Shown piece after piece: positions 35,053-43,337 of a stretch of DNA of 56,866 nt (position 1 is its first letter; every line of letters begins with the position of its first letter). The stretch covers positions 1 through 56,866 of the forward strand of contig WQWA01000009.1 in the NCBI GenBank assembly GCA_009785505.1. Reading direction: 5' to 3'. Below the pieces are notes generated by a model, which did not search any database, had not been told where the DNA came from, and saw nothing but the letters and a program-made list of their open reading frames with translations. Source of the DNA: Bacteroidales bacterium. Its GTDB lineage: Bacteria > Bacteroidota > Bacteroidia > Bacteroidales > P3. A program made the translations under genes and the position numbers.

Positions 35053-36493
35053 AAAACTGCAAATCTCGTTTGCCGAGTTTGATTTGTGCAACTTTTTCGA
35101 GGGTTTCAATCCTAATTTTTTCGTTGTCAATTTGTGCGATTTCGCATTCGATTAATGCCCATCCTTTTTCGACAATCTCTGAATTGGCGTAGTCTTCCAA
35201 ATATTCAGCCAAAGTCAGAATCGCATTTGGCGTGCAGAATTTTTTAATGAAGCCTTGAACTGAAAACTCCATAAAATGCTCTCCGGTTCTGCCTTTTCGG
35301 TAGCAAGCCGTACAAAATGAGGGCAAGTATTTTTTTTCAATCAACTCGTCCATGATTTCGCCAAGCGAGCGATTGTCGTTGATTTGAAACTGCCTACGAT
35401 TTAAATCTTGTGCTTCATTTTTTGTTTCGGAATACGACCCCAATTCGAGTTTTGTCCCGCCGTCTATTTGTGAAACGCCGTATTTTAAGGATTCATCACG
35501 AATGGCTTCCGACTCTCGTGCCGTTAAAATTAAGCCTGTGTAAGGAACTGCCAAGCGTAAAATCGCAATTAATTTCACAAAATCTTCATCACTAACTTTA
35601 TATTTTTCCGAGATATTGGCTTCCGAAAAATTCTGAACACGCGGAAACGAAATCGTGTGAGGCCCAACATTGTAGCAGGCTTCCAAGTGATTGGTGTGTC
35701 GAACCAACCCCATCACTTCAAAACGCCAATCGTAAAGTCCGAACAACGCACCAATCCCGACATCGTCCAATCCGGCTTCCTGTGCACGATCCAAAGCCGT
35801 CAAACGATAAGCGTAATCGGATTTCTTTTTACTCGGATGATAGGTTTTATATGTTTCGTAATGATAGGTTTCTTGAAAAATCTGATAGGTTCCGATGCCG
35901 GCTTCTTTTACCATTCGAAAACCCCGAATATCTAATGGTGCCGCGTTGATATTCACACGTCGGATTTCGCCGTTTTTGTGTTTGACTGCATAGACCAAAT
36001 GTGCGGTGTGTGCGATGTATTCGGCATTGTACTTAGGATGTTCGCCATAGACCAAAATCAAGCGTTTTTGTCCGGCATCTTCAAGAGCTTTGACTTCGTT
36101 TTCGATATCCTTATCGGATAGTGTTAAACGAACTGCTTCTTTATTCGACGCACGAAAACCGCAATATTGACAGTTGTTAACACATTGATTTCCGATATAA
36201 AGCGGGGCAAACAGCACAATGCGGTTGCCGTAAATGTCTTGTTTTAATTGTGCTGCCGCGTCTTTGATTAATTGAATAGATTTTTCATCTTCAGCATTGA
36301 TTAAAACTGCGGTTTCTTCCAGCGACAAACGATTTTTCTGCAACGATTTCTCAGTGACTCGTTCCACGCTCTCCGGCGTGGATTGCGTGCTTTGTAAAGT
36401 ATCCCAAATTTCGTCGGCATCAATGAAAGGCATCATCGATTGATCGGGAATTTTATAATGCTGCGGTGAAAATCTCATCAAATTTTTTTTCAA
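35051..36493 (-). CDS. hydG: [FeFe]-hydrogenase H-cluster radical SAM maturase HydG
   Basis: Splits tyrosine to make the CO and cyanide ligands of the hydrogenase H-cluster; 480 residues, normal length. YIGNQCVNNCQYCGFRASN is the radical SAM CxxxCxxC motif. RLILVYGEHPKY, RRVNINAAPLDI, GIGTYQIFQETYH and GIGALFGLYDWRFE are the thiamine-synthase-like core. The C-terminal second cluster site is FCTACYRKGRTGEHF with a later FCTPN, matching CxxC and a distant Cys. It begins directly after the YjiH-type gene (no gap), so the two are co-transcribed. HydF is at 7833-8990; neither HydE nor a hydrogenase is in the window. Confidence 0.96.
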   Translation of the reverse strand: MKKNLMRFSPQHYKIPDQSMMPFIDADEIWDTLQSTQSTPESVERVTEKSLQKNRLSLEETAVLINAEDEKSIQLIKDAAAQLKQDIYGNRIVLFAPLYIGNQCVNNCQYCGFRASNKEAVRLTLSDKDIENEVKALEDAGQKRLILVYGEHPKYNAEYIAHTAHLVYAVKHKNGEIRRVNINAAPLDIRGFRMVKEAGIGTYQIFQETYHYETYKTYHPSKKKSDYAYRLTALDRAQEAGLDDVGIGALFGLYDWRFEVMGLVRHTNHLEACYNVGPHTISFPRVQNFSEANISEKYKVSDEDFVKLIAILRLAVPYTGLILTARESEAIRDESLKYGVSQIDGGTKLELGSYSETKNEAQDLNRRQFQINDNRSLGEIMDELIEKKYLPSFCTACYRKGRTGEHFMEFSVQGFIKKFCTPNAILTLAEYLEDYANSEIVEKGWALIECEIAQIDNEKIRIETLEKVAQIKLGKRDLQF

Positions 36494-37885
36494 TTATGGT
36501 CTAAAAAGAAGTCTTGTAAGCAAAATGATGACCGGCAGGGCTAAAACCGTTCGCATTAGAAACAAAATGGCTAAATGACCGATGTGCAACGGTATTTTGG
36601 ATTTGAGAATAAGTATTCCTGTTTCAGCCAAATAGATAATTTGCACTATAGAAAGTGCACCAAGTATGAAGCGGGTTTCTATCGGTGCTTCCGTGCCGAG
36701 CAAAATTGCCGGAAGGAACATGTCGATGAACCCTACTATTGTTGTAGATGCGTATTCGGCCGCACCCTCTATCCGAAGCAGCTCCAAAAACCACCTGAAT
36801 GGCAAGGCGAGCCACTCGAATATAGGGGTTTGTGCTTCTATGATAAGAGCAATGGTTCCCCATGCCAAAATAACAGGAACAAGATCCATAAAGATGTTGA
36901 GCCAATTGGAGAGTCCGGATTTTACAACATCTGCAAAGTTAGTGCTGCCTGCACGCAAACTTGCCGACTTGACAGCTTGACGGAATACAGAACTATTTTG
37001 AGGAACTTCTTCGTCGATCTGCTTCCCTACTTCGGGTAAATACTCATCTTTTATTTTGTTTAGAGGCCATATACGAGGCATAATAATTGCAAGTAGCAAG
37101 GAGGTTATACAAACAATCAGATAGAACCATCCGAAATGCGCCTGAAGACCTATCGTAGAGGCTATAACGAAAGTAAAAGGCAATGAAACCAACGTGAAAT
37201 TCACACAAATAGCGGCAGCTTCACGACCTGTATAAAATCCTTTTTCGTACTGATCACTCGTAATTATCACGGAAGTAGCAGACGAACTAAACCAAGAGCC
37301 TAACAGATTTACAGAAGAACGTCCGGGCAAAGTGAAAAGAAATCTTACGACTTTTTTGATGAGTATCCCAATAAATTCCATCAAACCAAAATCGGTAAGC
37401 AAAGGTATCGCTATGCCCAAAATGATAAAAATAGACATCAGATTAGAGCCACCATCGCTGATAAGCTTCATCATAAGGCGTCCGCCCTCTAAGCCGATCA
37501 GCCAATCGGGTCCGATTCCAAAAAATATCAGCCAAACCAAAACAGCTGCAACCGCTTTGCTTATAAAGTAGATGATGTTGCAGCGGAAAAGATTTTTCAA
37601 TTTTTCATTATCCATAATGAAGGCGGGCTTCACAGTATATGCGATCACAGACAGTAAAAAAGAAATCGTAATAATTATCGCAGCAAGCAGAAAAAGCAAC
37701 CCAAATCCATGGATTTTTATAGAATTGAGTAATCCGCCCAGCCAATTTATGGCGAAGCCCAGCGGGATATTGAAGGTATCTCCGTCAGGTAGCAATGCCA
37801 TAAACAAAAACACGCCGATTATCGACATGATGATAAATTTTGCTATATAACGACCTTTTGGCTTACAGGCATTGTTCAATTCCAT
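36494..37885 (-). CDS. YjiH family membrane protein (nucleoside-recognition/Gate domains)
   Basis: A polytopic inner-membrane protein of 463 residues with roughly ten or more helices. LLGSWFSSSATSVIITSDQYEKGFYTGREAAAICVNFTLVS is the central Gate-domain signature, and FLPAILLGTEAPIETRFILGALSIVQIIYLAETG near residue 400 the second. The family is thought to transport small solutes, but the substrate is unknown. An in-frame ATG four codons upstream (37897) is an alternative start. The stop is immediately followed by the hydG ATG. The pairing with hydG is unexplained and may be chance or link a metabolite transporter to hydrogenase maturation. Confidence 0.85.
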   Translation of the reverse strand: MELNNACKPKGRYIAKFIIMSIIGVFLFMALLPDGDTFNIPLGFAINWLGGLLNSIKIHGFGLLFLLAAIIITISFLLSVIAYTVKPAFIMDNEKLKNLFRCNIIYFISKAVAAVLVWLIFFGIGPDWLIGLEGGRLMMKLISDGGSNLMSIFIILGIAIPLLTDFGLMEFIGILIKKVVRFLFTLPGRSSVNLLGSWFSSSATSVIITSDQYEKGFYTGREAAAICVNFTLVSLPFTFVIASTIGLQAHFGWFYLIVCITSLLLAIIMPRIWPLNKIKDEYLPEVGKQIDEEVPQNSSVFRQAVKSASLRAGSTNFADVVKSGLSNWLNIFMDLVPVILAWGTIALIIEAQTPIFEWLALPFRWFLELLRIEGAAEYASTTIVGFIDMFLPAILLGTEAPIETRFILGALSIVQIIYLAETGILILKSKIPLHIGHLAILFLMRTVLALPVIILLTRLLFRP

Positions 37886-37935
37886 AACTCTGAACAAACA
37901 TTAGATTTTCTTACTGACACAGTTGTTTTGGGCGA

Positions 37936-37999
37936 CTACAACTAATTTTTTAGTTGCATGACTAAATTTCTAGTTATACGACTAAATTTCTAGTTGTAG
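37936..37999. repeat. 64-bp triple-hairpin (cloverleaf-like) repeat, copy B
   Basis: CTAC, 16-mer, GCAT, 16-mer, ATAC, 16-mer, GTAG: the same length, order and 20-base period as copy A at 16507-16570. The 16-mers read AACTAA-TTTT-TTAGTT and GACTAA-ATTT-CTAGTT (twice). It lies two bases from the stop of the propeller gene. Confidence 0.8.
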
Positions 38000-38001
38000 G
38001 T

Positions 38002-38982
38002 TTATTTTCTACACGCATTTCTACAACCGGAGCAAGCTCTGTTGCATGTTCGTTCTACACGTGTTGAGTCGAATGTGTAAACAGAAATTGTATTTCGATT
38101 TGCGATGAAAATATTGTTTTCTTCGCAAACCCTGATTCTACGGGCGTGCGTTCCGCCACCCAACGCTTGAGTATCGAACATGACCATTCGAAAACTTCCA
38201 TCTCGTCCGAAACTCGTAATGCGAGGTCTACCTTTTTCTGAGGTCAAGATATTTCCTGCCGGAGTTTCTGTGATAAATATCGGATTACAGCATCCGGCAA
38301 AGCCTCCGGCTTGTGCTCCGGGCGTTCCAAAGTAGGTAATAAATTCGCCGTCGAGCGTATAACTTTCGATGCGGTGTCTTCCTGAGTTTGTTACAAAGAT
38401 TGTATCGTTTATTGCGATAATATCGAACGCTTCAGGGTCGGGAAGAATAAAACGATCGGGGCTTCTGAAAAAACGTGCAACCGAACCATCCCTGCGGTAT
38501 TGGGCAACTTGCCTTTCTCCGACATCGGTTACAAAAATGTAATTTTCGGTTATGGTAAATGCACGATAATCGGAGTTTGGGTTATGAGATTCCCAGCCGT
38601 CTATTTTTTGTCCGGTGAACGAATACTGATCTATTTTTGCCATATAAAGCAAATAAATAGTATTTTCTACAACGGCAATGTCGCGAACGCCCGATTCTAT
38701 CGGGAAATCGTTTCGGTGATTACCCGATAAATCAAATACGGAAACTTTATCGTACAGCACGACAAATACTAAACTTTCGGCAACGTAGAAGTTTATGATA
38801 TTTGATTCAGCCTCGAAATTTCTAACTAATTTGTAAGGCGAAACAAACGTAGACACCTCTTGTTGCTCGCCCAAACGAGCCGTTCTCTGGTCAGAAGACA
38901 TCGAACGAATCATAAAAAACCCGAATCCCGCGATAACGAGAAATACTACAATATTCAGAATGATTTTCAAACTTTTGCTCAT
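38002..38982 (-). CDS. Membrane-anchored beta-propeller (NHL/6-bladed) protein
   Basis: 326 residues. One N-terminal membrane helix (IILNIVVFLVIAGFGFFMI) anchors an extracytoplasmic propeller: repeated blades such as DIAVVENTIYLLY, AFTITENYIFVTDVGERQVAQY, DIIAINDTIFVTNSGRHRIESYTLDGEF and NILTSEKGRPRITSFGRDG. The extreme C-terminus is CNRACSGCRNACRK, four Cys spaced CxxxCxxCxxxC, which could bind a metal or cluster or form disulfides. The frame is open to 39033, but MSKSLKIIL at 38982 gives the membrane helix and follows a promoter element by 19 bases. Function unknown. Confidence 0.8.
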   Translation of the reverse strand: MSKSLKIILNIVVFLVIAGFGFFMIRSMSSDQRTARLGEQQEVSTFVSPYKLVRNFEAESNIINFYVAESLVFVVLYDKVSVFDLSGNHRNDFPIESGVRDIAVVENTIYLLYMAKIDQYSFTGQKIDGWESHNPNSDYRAFTITENYIFVTDVGERQVAQYRRDGSVARFFRSPDRFILPDPEAFDIIAINDTIFVTNSGRHRIESYTLDGEFITYFGTPGAQAGGFAGCCNPIFITETPAGNILTSEKGRPRITSFGRDGSFRMVMFDTQALGGGTHARRIRVCEENNIFIANRNTISVYTFDSTRVERTCNRACSGCRNACRK

Positions 38983-39001
38983 GATATTGATTATTTTTCT
39001 G

Positions 39002-39009
39002 CAAAGATA
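39002..39009 (-). promoter_or_regulatory. -7 element of the propeller gene
   Basis: TATCTTTG on the minus strand, 19 bases before the ATG at 38982. Only 13 bases separate it from the mfd element, so the two polymerase footprints must overlap. Confidence 0.65.
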
Positions 39010-39022
39010 CGAAAAATATTCG

Positions 39023-39030
39023 TATTTTTG
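39023..39030 (+). promoter_or_regulatory. -7 element of mfd
   Basis: TATTTTTG, 16 bases before the mfd ATG. It lies back to back with the propeller promoter. Confidence 0.6.
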
Positions 39031-39046
39031 CACTCCAATTTATGTC

Positions 39047-42000
39047 ATGACAACTTCCGAACTTATTCAGATATATCAAAAGACGCCGAATGTGCAAACG
39101 CTTGTTAAGGCGTTGAATTGTAGGGGCGACGCATGCGTCGCCCCTACAATTGGGATTTCCGGGTTTTCGGGATCGTCTCGTGCACTGATAGCATCGGCAA
39201 CAATTTCGGAAACATATCTCTATCATTTGTTCGTGTTACAAGACAAAGAGCAGGCATCGTATTTTCACAACGATTTGGAAAAACTGTTGGGTGAATATCA
39301 ACTGGATTTTGAACAAAAAATGGTGTTGTTTTTCCCTGCTTCCGCAAAACGTCCGTATGATGCTGAATTGGTTGATAATGCTAATGTTTTGCAACGTGCC
39401 GAAGTTTTACATCGACTCGAAAATAACGATAGAAAAACTATCGTGGTAACTTACCCCGAGGCCCTTTCGGAGAAAGTGATTACGCAAACGGTTTTGCGAA
39501 AAAATACGATCAAACTGCAAGCGAAAGAAAATGTTTCGATGGATTTTGTGATTGATTTGTTGATGAATTACAATTTTGAACGGGTGGATTTTGTTCTTGA
39601 GCCCGGGCAATACGCTGTTCGTGGTGGAATTTTAGACGTGTTTTCGTTTGCAAGCGACGATCCGTATCGTTTGGAGTTTTTTGGTGATGAAATCGAGTCT
39701 ATTCGCAGTTTTGATGCGGTTTCGCAATTGTCGAAACAGCGCTACGAAAAAATTACGATCTTACCAAACATTCAAACACAAGAAAGTATCACTGAGCGAA
39801 CGTCGATTTTCTCCCATTTTCCAAAGGATACAGCGATTTGGTTTGATGATGTAGAGTCGTGTAAAGCAATTCTAGATCGTTCGCTGGACAAAGCAACTGC
39901 GATTTACGAATCTTTGGAGTCGCTTGTTTCAAGGGCGAAACCGCAAGAATTATATTGCTCGGGCGAAGAGTTTTTGCAAGATACAAAACCGTTTTCTATC
40001 GTTGAGTTTGGTCTGACAAATTATTTTAATCACGACCAAACTATCACCTTTGATTTTCGTCCGCAACCTGCATTTAACAAGCAATTCGGACTACTTGTCG
40101 AAACGCTGTGCGACCAATCCGACAATGGTTATACCAATTTGATTTTATCGAACAATCCTAAACAAATTCAACGTTTGGAACGTGTGTTTTTCGAGTTGGG
40201 AAGTGCCGAACGACAAGTGCGTTTTACTCCGCTGAATCTCTCTATTCATGAGGGTTTTATTGATCATCAACATAAAATTACTTGCTTTACCGATCATCAA
40301 ATTTTTGAGCGTTATCACCGTTTTACAACACATCGTCAAATCCAAAACAAGGAAATGATTACGCTCAAAGAGTTGTACGATTTGAAGCCGGGCGATTATG
40401 TGACACACATCGATCATGGCATCGGACGCTTTGGAGGGCTCGAAAAGACTGAAGTTGGCGGACATCAACAAGAAGCCATTCGATTGGTTTACAAAAATAA
40501 TGATGTGCTGTTTATCAGCATTCATGCGCTGCATAAAATTTCGCGCTACAGCGGAAAGGAAGGCACAGAGCCAAATTTGACACGTTTGGGCTCAAGCACG
40601 TGGAGTGCTCTAAAACAGAAGGCAAAACAGCGTGTAAAAGATATTGCGAAAGATTTAATCAAACTTTACGCCCAGCGAAAAGCCTCAAAAGGCTTCGCTT
40701 TCAGTTCGGATTCGTTTCTGCAAAATGAGCTGGAAGCCTCGTTTTTTTACGAAGATACGCCCGACCAGCTCAAAGCCACACAAGATGTGAAAAATGATAT
40801 GGAATCTGTTTCGCCGATGGACAGATTAATTTGTGGCGATGTGGGTTTCGGAAAAACGGAAGTCGCCATTCGTACGGCATTCAAAGCGGTTGCAGATGGA
40901 AAACAAGTAGCGGTTTTAGTGCCTACGACTATTTTAGCGTTTCAACATTTCAAAACATTTTCCGAACGCCTAAAAGATATGCCGTGCAAGGTGGAATACA
41001 TCTCACGTTTTCGCTCAACCAAAGAAAAAACACGCATTCTGAAAGAATTGAAAGAAGGAAAAATCGATATTTTAATCGGCACACATCGCATCGCCGGAAA
41101 AGATGTTGAGTTTAAAGATTTGGGCTTGCTGATTGTTGACGAAGAACAAAAATTCGGCGTAGCGATGAAGGAAAAATTGAAGACAATGAAAGTCAATGTG
41201 GATACGCTCGCTCTTTCTGCAACGCCGATTCCACGTACGCTTCAGTTTTCGTTGATGGGTGCAAGAGATATGTCGATTATCAGTACGCCGCCGCCTAATC
41301 GTTTTCCGGTTCATACCGAAATGCACGTTTTTGACGAGGAAATTATTCGAGATGCGATTATCAAAGAATTGAGCCGTGGCGGACAAGTTTTTTTCGTGCA
41401 TAGTCGTGTGCAAAACATTATGGATATTGCAGGTTTGGTGCAACGTTTAGTGCCGGATGCGCGCATTGGCGTTGGTCACGGACAAATGGACGGCGACAAA
41501 CTCGAAGATGTGATGATAAAGTTTATCGATGGCGAGTTGGATATTCTGGTAGCAACAAAAATTGTCGAAAACGGCTTGGATATTCCCAACGCAAATACGA
41601 TTATCATCAACGAGGCACAGGCTTACGGATTGAGTGAGTTGCACCAATTGCGCGGTAGAGTGGGGCGTTCGAACAAAAAATCGTATTGCTATTTGATTTC
41701 TCCGCCATCGTATATGTTGAGTGATGAAGCGAAAAAGCGTTTGCGAGCCATTGAGGAATTTTCCGAAATCGGAAGCGGTTTCAATATTGCCATGCGAGAC
41801 TTGGATATTCGAGGAGCGGGCAATGTGTTGGGTGCCGAACAAAGTGGTTTTATTAGTGATATCGGTTTTGACACCTATCACAAAATTTTGGACGAGGCGA
41901 TTCAGGAATTAAAAGAAAATGAATTTCGTGAATTGTATGAGCCTGCAACGAGTCGTCATTGCGAGGGAGGCACGACCGAAGCAATCCATGATAACGCCGG

Positions 42001-42499
42001 ATTGCTTCACTCCGTTCGCAATGACGTTTTGAAGCCCGTGCAATCATCAAAAGATTGCACCATCGAAACTGATTTGGAGTTACTTTTACCCGATGATTAC
42101 GTGAATAGCGTCGCAGAAAGGCTCAGTCTTTACAAGCAATTGAACGCATTAGATACCGATGAGGAAATTGCGAAATTCAAACTTCAATTGCAAGATCGTT
42201 TCGGGAAACTTCCTTCTCAAACGGAAGAGTTGCTCGAAACTATAAAAATGCGACGTTTAGCCAAACAAATCGGCTTAGAAAAAGCGGTTTTGAAGCGTCA
42301 AAAATTTGTGGGAACCTTTATTTCTAATCAGAACTCTACGTTCTACCAATCCTCGACCTTTGAAAAGGTTTTGGACTTTGTAAAAAACAATCCAAAAACT
42401 TGCGAATTTAAGGAAATTCACGGTAAGTTGACGATTTCGTTTCCCAATGTTCGCCGTGTTTCGGAGGTTTGTGCCTTGCTACAGGGGATTACAATCTAA
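39047..42499 (+). CDS. mfd: Transcription-repair coupling factor Mfd
   Basis: Removes RNA polymerase stalled at DNA damage and recruits UvrA; 1150 residues. The UvrB-like N-terminal region shows FVLEPGQYAVRGGILDVFSF and YRLEFFGDEIESIRSFD. The RNA polymerase-interacting domain has LKPGDYVTHIDHGIGRFGGL, and the helicase has GDVGFGKTEVAIRTAFKA (Walker A), VDEEQKFGV (DEEQ box), ALSATPIPRTL and RGRVGRSNKKSYCY. The start at 39047 (MTTSELIQIYQK) follows the promoter; the open frame upstream is spurious. Two dispersed palindromes are translated in frame: residues 24-35 ([12 protein letters not shown]) and about 970-1005 (SRHCEGGTTEAI...GLLHSVRND). Both fall outside conserved motifs. Confidence 0.96.
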   Translation: MTTSELIQIYQKTPNVQTLVKALNCRGDACVAPTIGISGFSGSSRALIASATISETYLYHLFVLQDKEQASYFHNDLEKLLGEYQLDFEQKMVLFFPASAKRPYDAELVDNANVLQRAEVLHRLENNDRKTIVVTYPEALSEKVITQTVLRKNTIKLQAKENVSMDFVIDLLMNYNFERVDFVLEPGQYAVRGGILDVFSFASDDPYRLEFFGDEIESIRSFDAVSQLSKQRYEKITILPNIQTQESITERTSIFSHFPKDTAIWFDDVESCKAILDRSLDKATAIYESLESLVSRAKPQELYCSGEEFLQDTKPFSIVEFGLTNYFNHDQTITFDFRPQPAFNKQFGLLVETLCDQSDNGYTNLILSNNPKQIQRLERVFFELGSAERQVRFTPLNLSIHEGFIDHQHKITCFTDHQIFERYHRFTTHRQIQNKEMITLKELYDLKPGDYVTHIDHGIGRFGGLEKTEVGGHQQEAIRLVYKNNDVLFISIHALHKISRYSGKEGTEPNLTRLGSSTWSALKQKAKQRVKDIAKDLIKLYAQRKASKGFAFSSDSFLQNELEASFFYEDTPDQLKATQDVKNDMESVSPMDRLICGDVGFGKTEVAIRTAFKAVADGKQVAVLVPTTILAFQHFKTFSERLKDMPCKVEYISRFRSTKEKTRILKELKEGKIDILIGTHRIAGKDVEFKDLGLLIVDEEQKFGVAMKEKLKTMKVNVDTLALSATPIPRTLQFSLMGARDMSIISTPPPNRFPVHTEMHVFDEEIIRDAIIKELSRGGQVFFVHSRVQNIMDIAGLVQRLVPDARIGVGHGQMDGDKLEDVMIKFIDGELDILVATKIVENGLDIPNANTIIINEAQAYGLSELHQLRGRVGRSNKKSYCYLISPPSYMLSDEAKKRLRAIEEFSEIGSGFNIAMRDLDIRGAGNVLGAEQSGFISDIGFDTYHKILDEAIQELKENEFRELYEPATSRHCEGGTTEAIHDNAGLLHSVRNDVLKPVQSSKDCTIETDLELLLPDDYVNSVAERLSLYKQLNALDTDEEIAKFKLQLQDRFGKLPSQTEELLETIKMRRLAKQIGLEKAVLKRQKFVGTFISNQNSTFYQSSTFEKVLDFVKNNPKTCEFKEIHGKLTISFPNVRRVSEVCALLQGITI
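39116..39151 (+). repeat. 36-bp perfect GTAG palindrome, in frame near the mfd start
   Basis: AATTGTAGGGGCGACGC and its mirror around GCATGC: a perfect 36-base palindrome occupying exactly 12 codons. It is the same family as 35017-35052 and 51206-51233. Confidence 0.9.
41954..42060 (+). repeat. CGTCATTGCGAG-type palindromic element, in frame in mfd
   Basis: Outer arms CGTCATTGCGA (41954-41964) and TCGCAATGACG (42016-42026); inner arms GAAGCAATCC (41978-41987) and GGATTGCTTC (41999-42008). A second small hairpin GTGCAATC/GATTGCAC spans 42038-42060. This is a widespread type of bacterial dispersed repeat. It lies in the linker before DCTIETDLELLLPDDYV. Confidence 0.85.
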
Positions 42500-43331
42500 A
42501 TCTCACCATAATCCCAAACGCACGAGGTCGTAGATTACCGAATCTGCCGGTGTAAGAGGATAACTTCGGGTTTTCTAAATCATCGGGGTTGCGATTTACC
42601 GTATGTGGATTTGGATTTCTCAAAATGCTGTTCAGCCCGAAGTCGGTGAAGATGCCGAAATATGCTGTGTTTCTTCCGTATGAGAACGTATGAATATACC
42701 CTAATTCTAACGAAAGTGCAACAGAAACTCCAAGGTCAAGCTTTCCTCTTAACTCGTTGTTTTCAAATGTTGAAAAACCAAATTCAGGTAAATTATACCA
42801 CGATGGCTGATTATCAAAAAAACTATAGCCGGTGGTTATGATTTTATCAATATGGCCGCGATAAGAACCGGTTATCGGAATACCGAATTTTAGCCCTGTC
42901 ATAGCGTAAAGAGCGTTTGACCTAAAGGGTATTTGACTACGCACCATAAGTGGAATGTAAAGATAGGTTACCCGTTGTGTTTCACGAATGCCGTGTGCTT
43001 CGGCGATGTATAACATGCGATCATCGCCAAATTGTGCATAAGCAGGGTTATGAAAAAGAATAGTGTCTAAAAAACCGGACGAGGACAAGCGTCCGGTGTA
43101 AAAACTAAATTGTAAACCACTAACTATTCCAAAGCGTTGATTGATATTAAGGGCATAACTCAAATTCAGGTTTCCACCAAAATGAAAAGCAGGATTTTCG
43201 CCACGAAGACCTGAATGTCCAAGTCCTGCGCCTACCAGAAACTCATGTTTCGGAAAGCCATAAGTAAAATACTGCGCAACAAGTTGCGTAGAGAACAAAA
43301 CCATTATTATATGTAAAATTATTTTTTTCAT
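42489..43331 (-). CDS. Outer-membrane beta-barrel protein (OMP_b-brl type)
   Basis: 280 residues with a signal peptide (MKKIILHIIMVLFSTQLVAQ). FLVGAGLGHSGL, FHFGGNLNLSYALNINQRFGIVSGLQFSFY and VTYLYIPLMVRSQIPFRSNALYAMTGLKFGIPI are the alternating strands of the Bacteroidota outer-membrane barrel family, and the C-terminus ends in Phe-Arg-Leu after ...RAFGIMVRF. It is the last gene of a five-gene operon, six bases after the T9SS protein gene, and overlaps the end of mfd by 11 bases on the other strand. A role as anchor or export partner for the upstream proteins is inferred from position. Confidence 0.8.
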   Translation of the reverse strand: MKKIILHIIMVLFSTQLVAQYFTYGFPKHEFLVGAGLGHSGLRGENPAFHFGGNLNLSYALNINQRFGIVSGLQFSFYTGRLSSSGFLDTILFHNPAYAQFGDDRMLYIAEAHGIRETQRVTYLYIPLMVRSQIPFRSNALYAMTGLKFGIPITGSYRGHIDKIITTGYSFFDNQPSWYNLPEFGFSTFENNELRGKLDLGVSVALSLELGYIHTFSYGRNTAYFGIFTDFGLNSILRNPNPHTVNRNPDDLENPKLSSYTGRFGNLRPRAFGIMVRFRL

Positions 43332-43337
43332 GGCACA

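Noticed and set aside
38960-39046. A longer N-terminus for Mfd starting at 38960
   Set aside because: It would run through both divergent promoters and the start of the propeller gene, and the added residues resemble no Mfd.
42489-43331. PorP/SprF T9SS barrel
   Set aside because: Sequence and length fit the general outer-membrane barrel family; no PorP/SprF motif was recognised and the neighbouring sorting domain is type A, not the type B usually paired with PorP/SprF.
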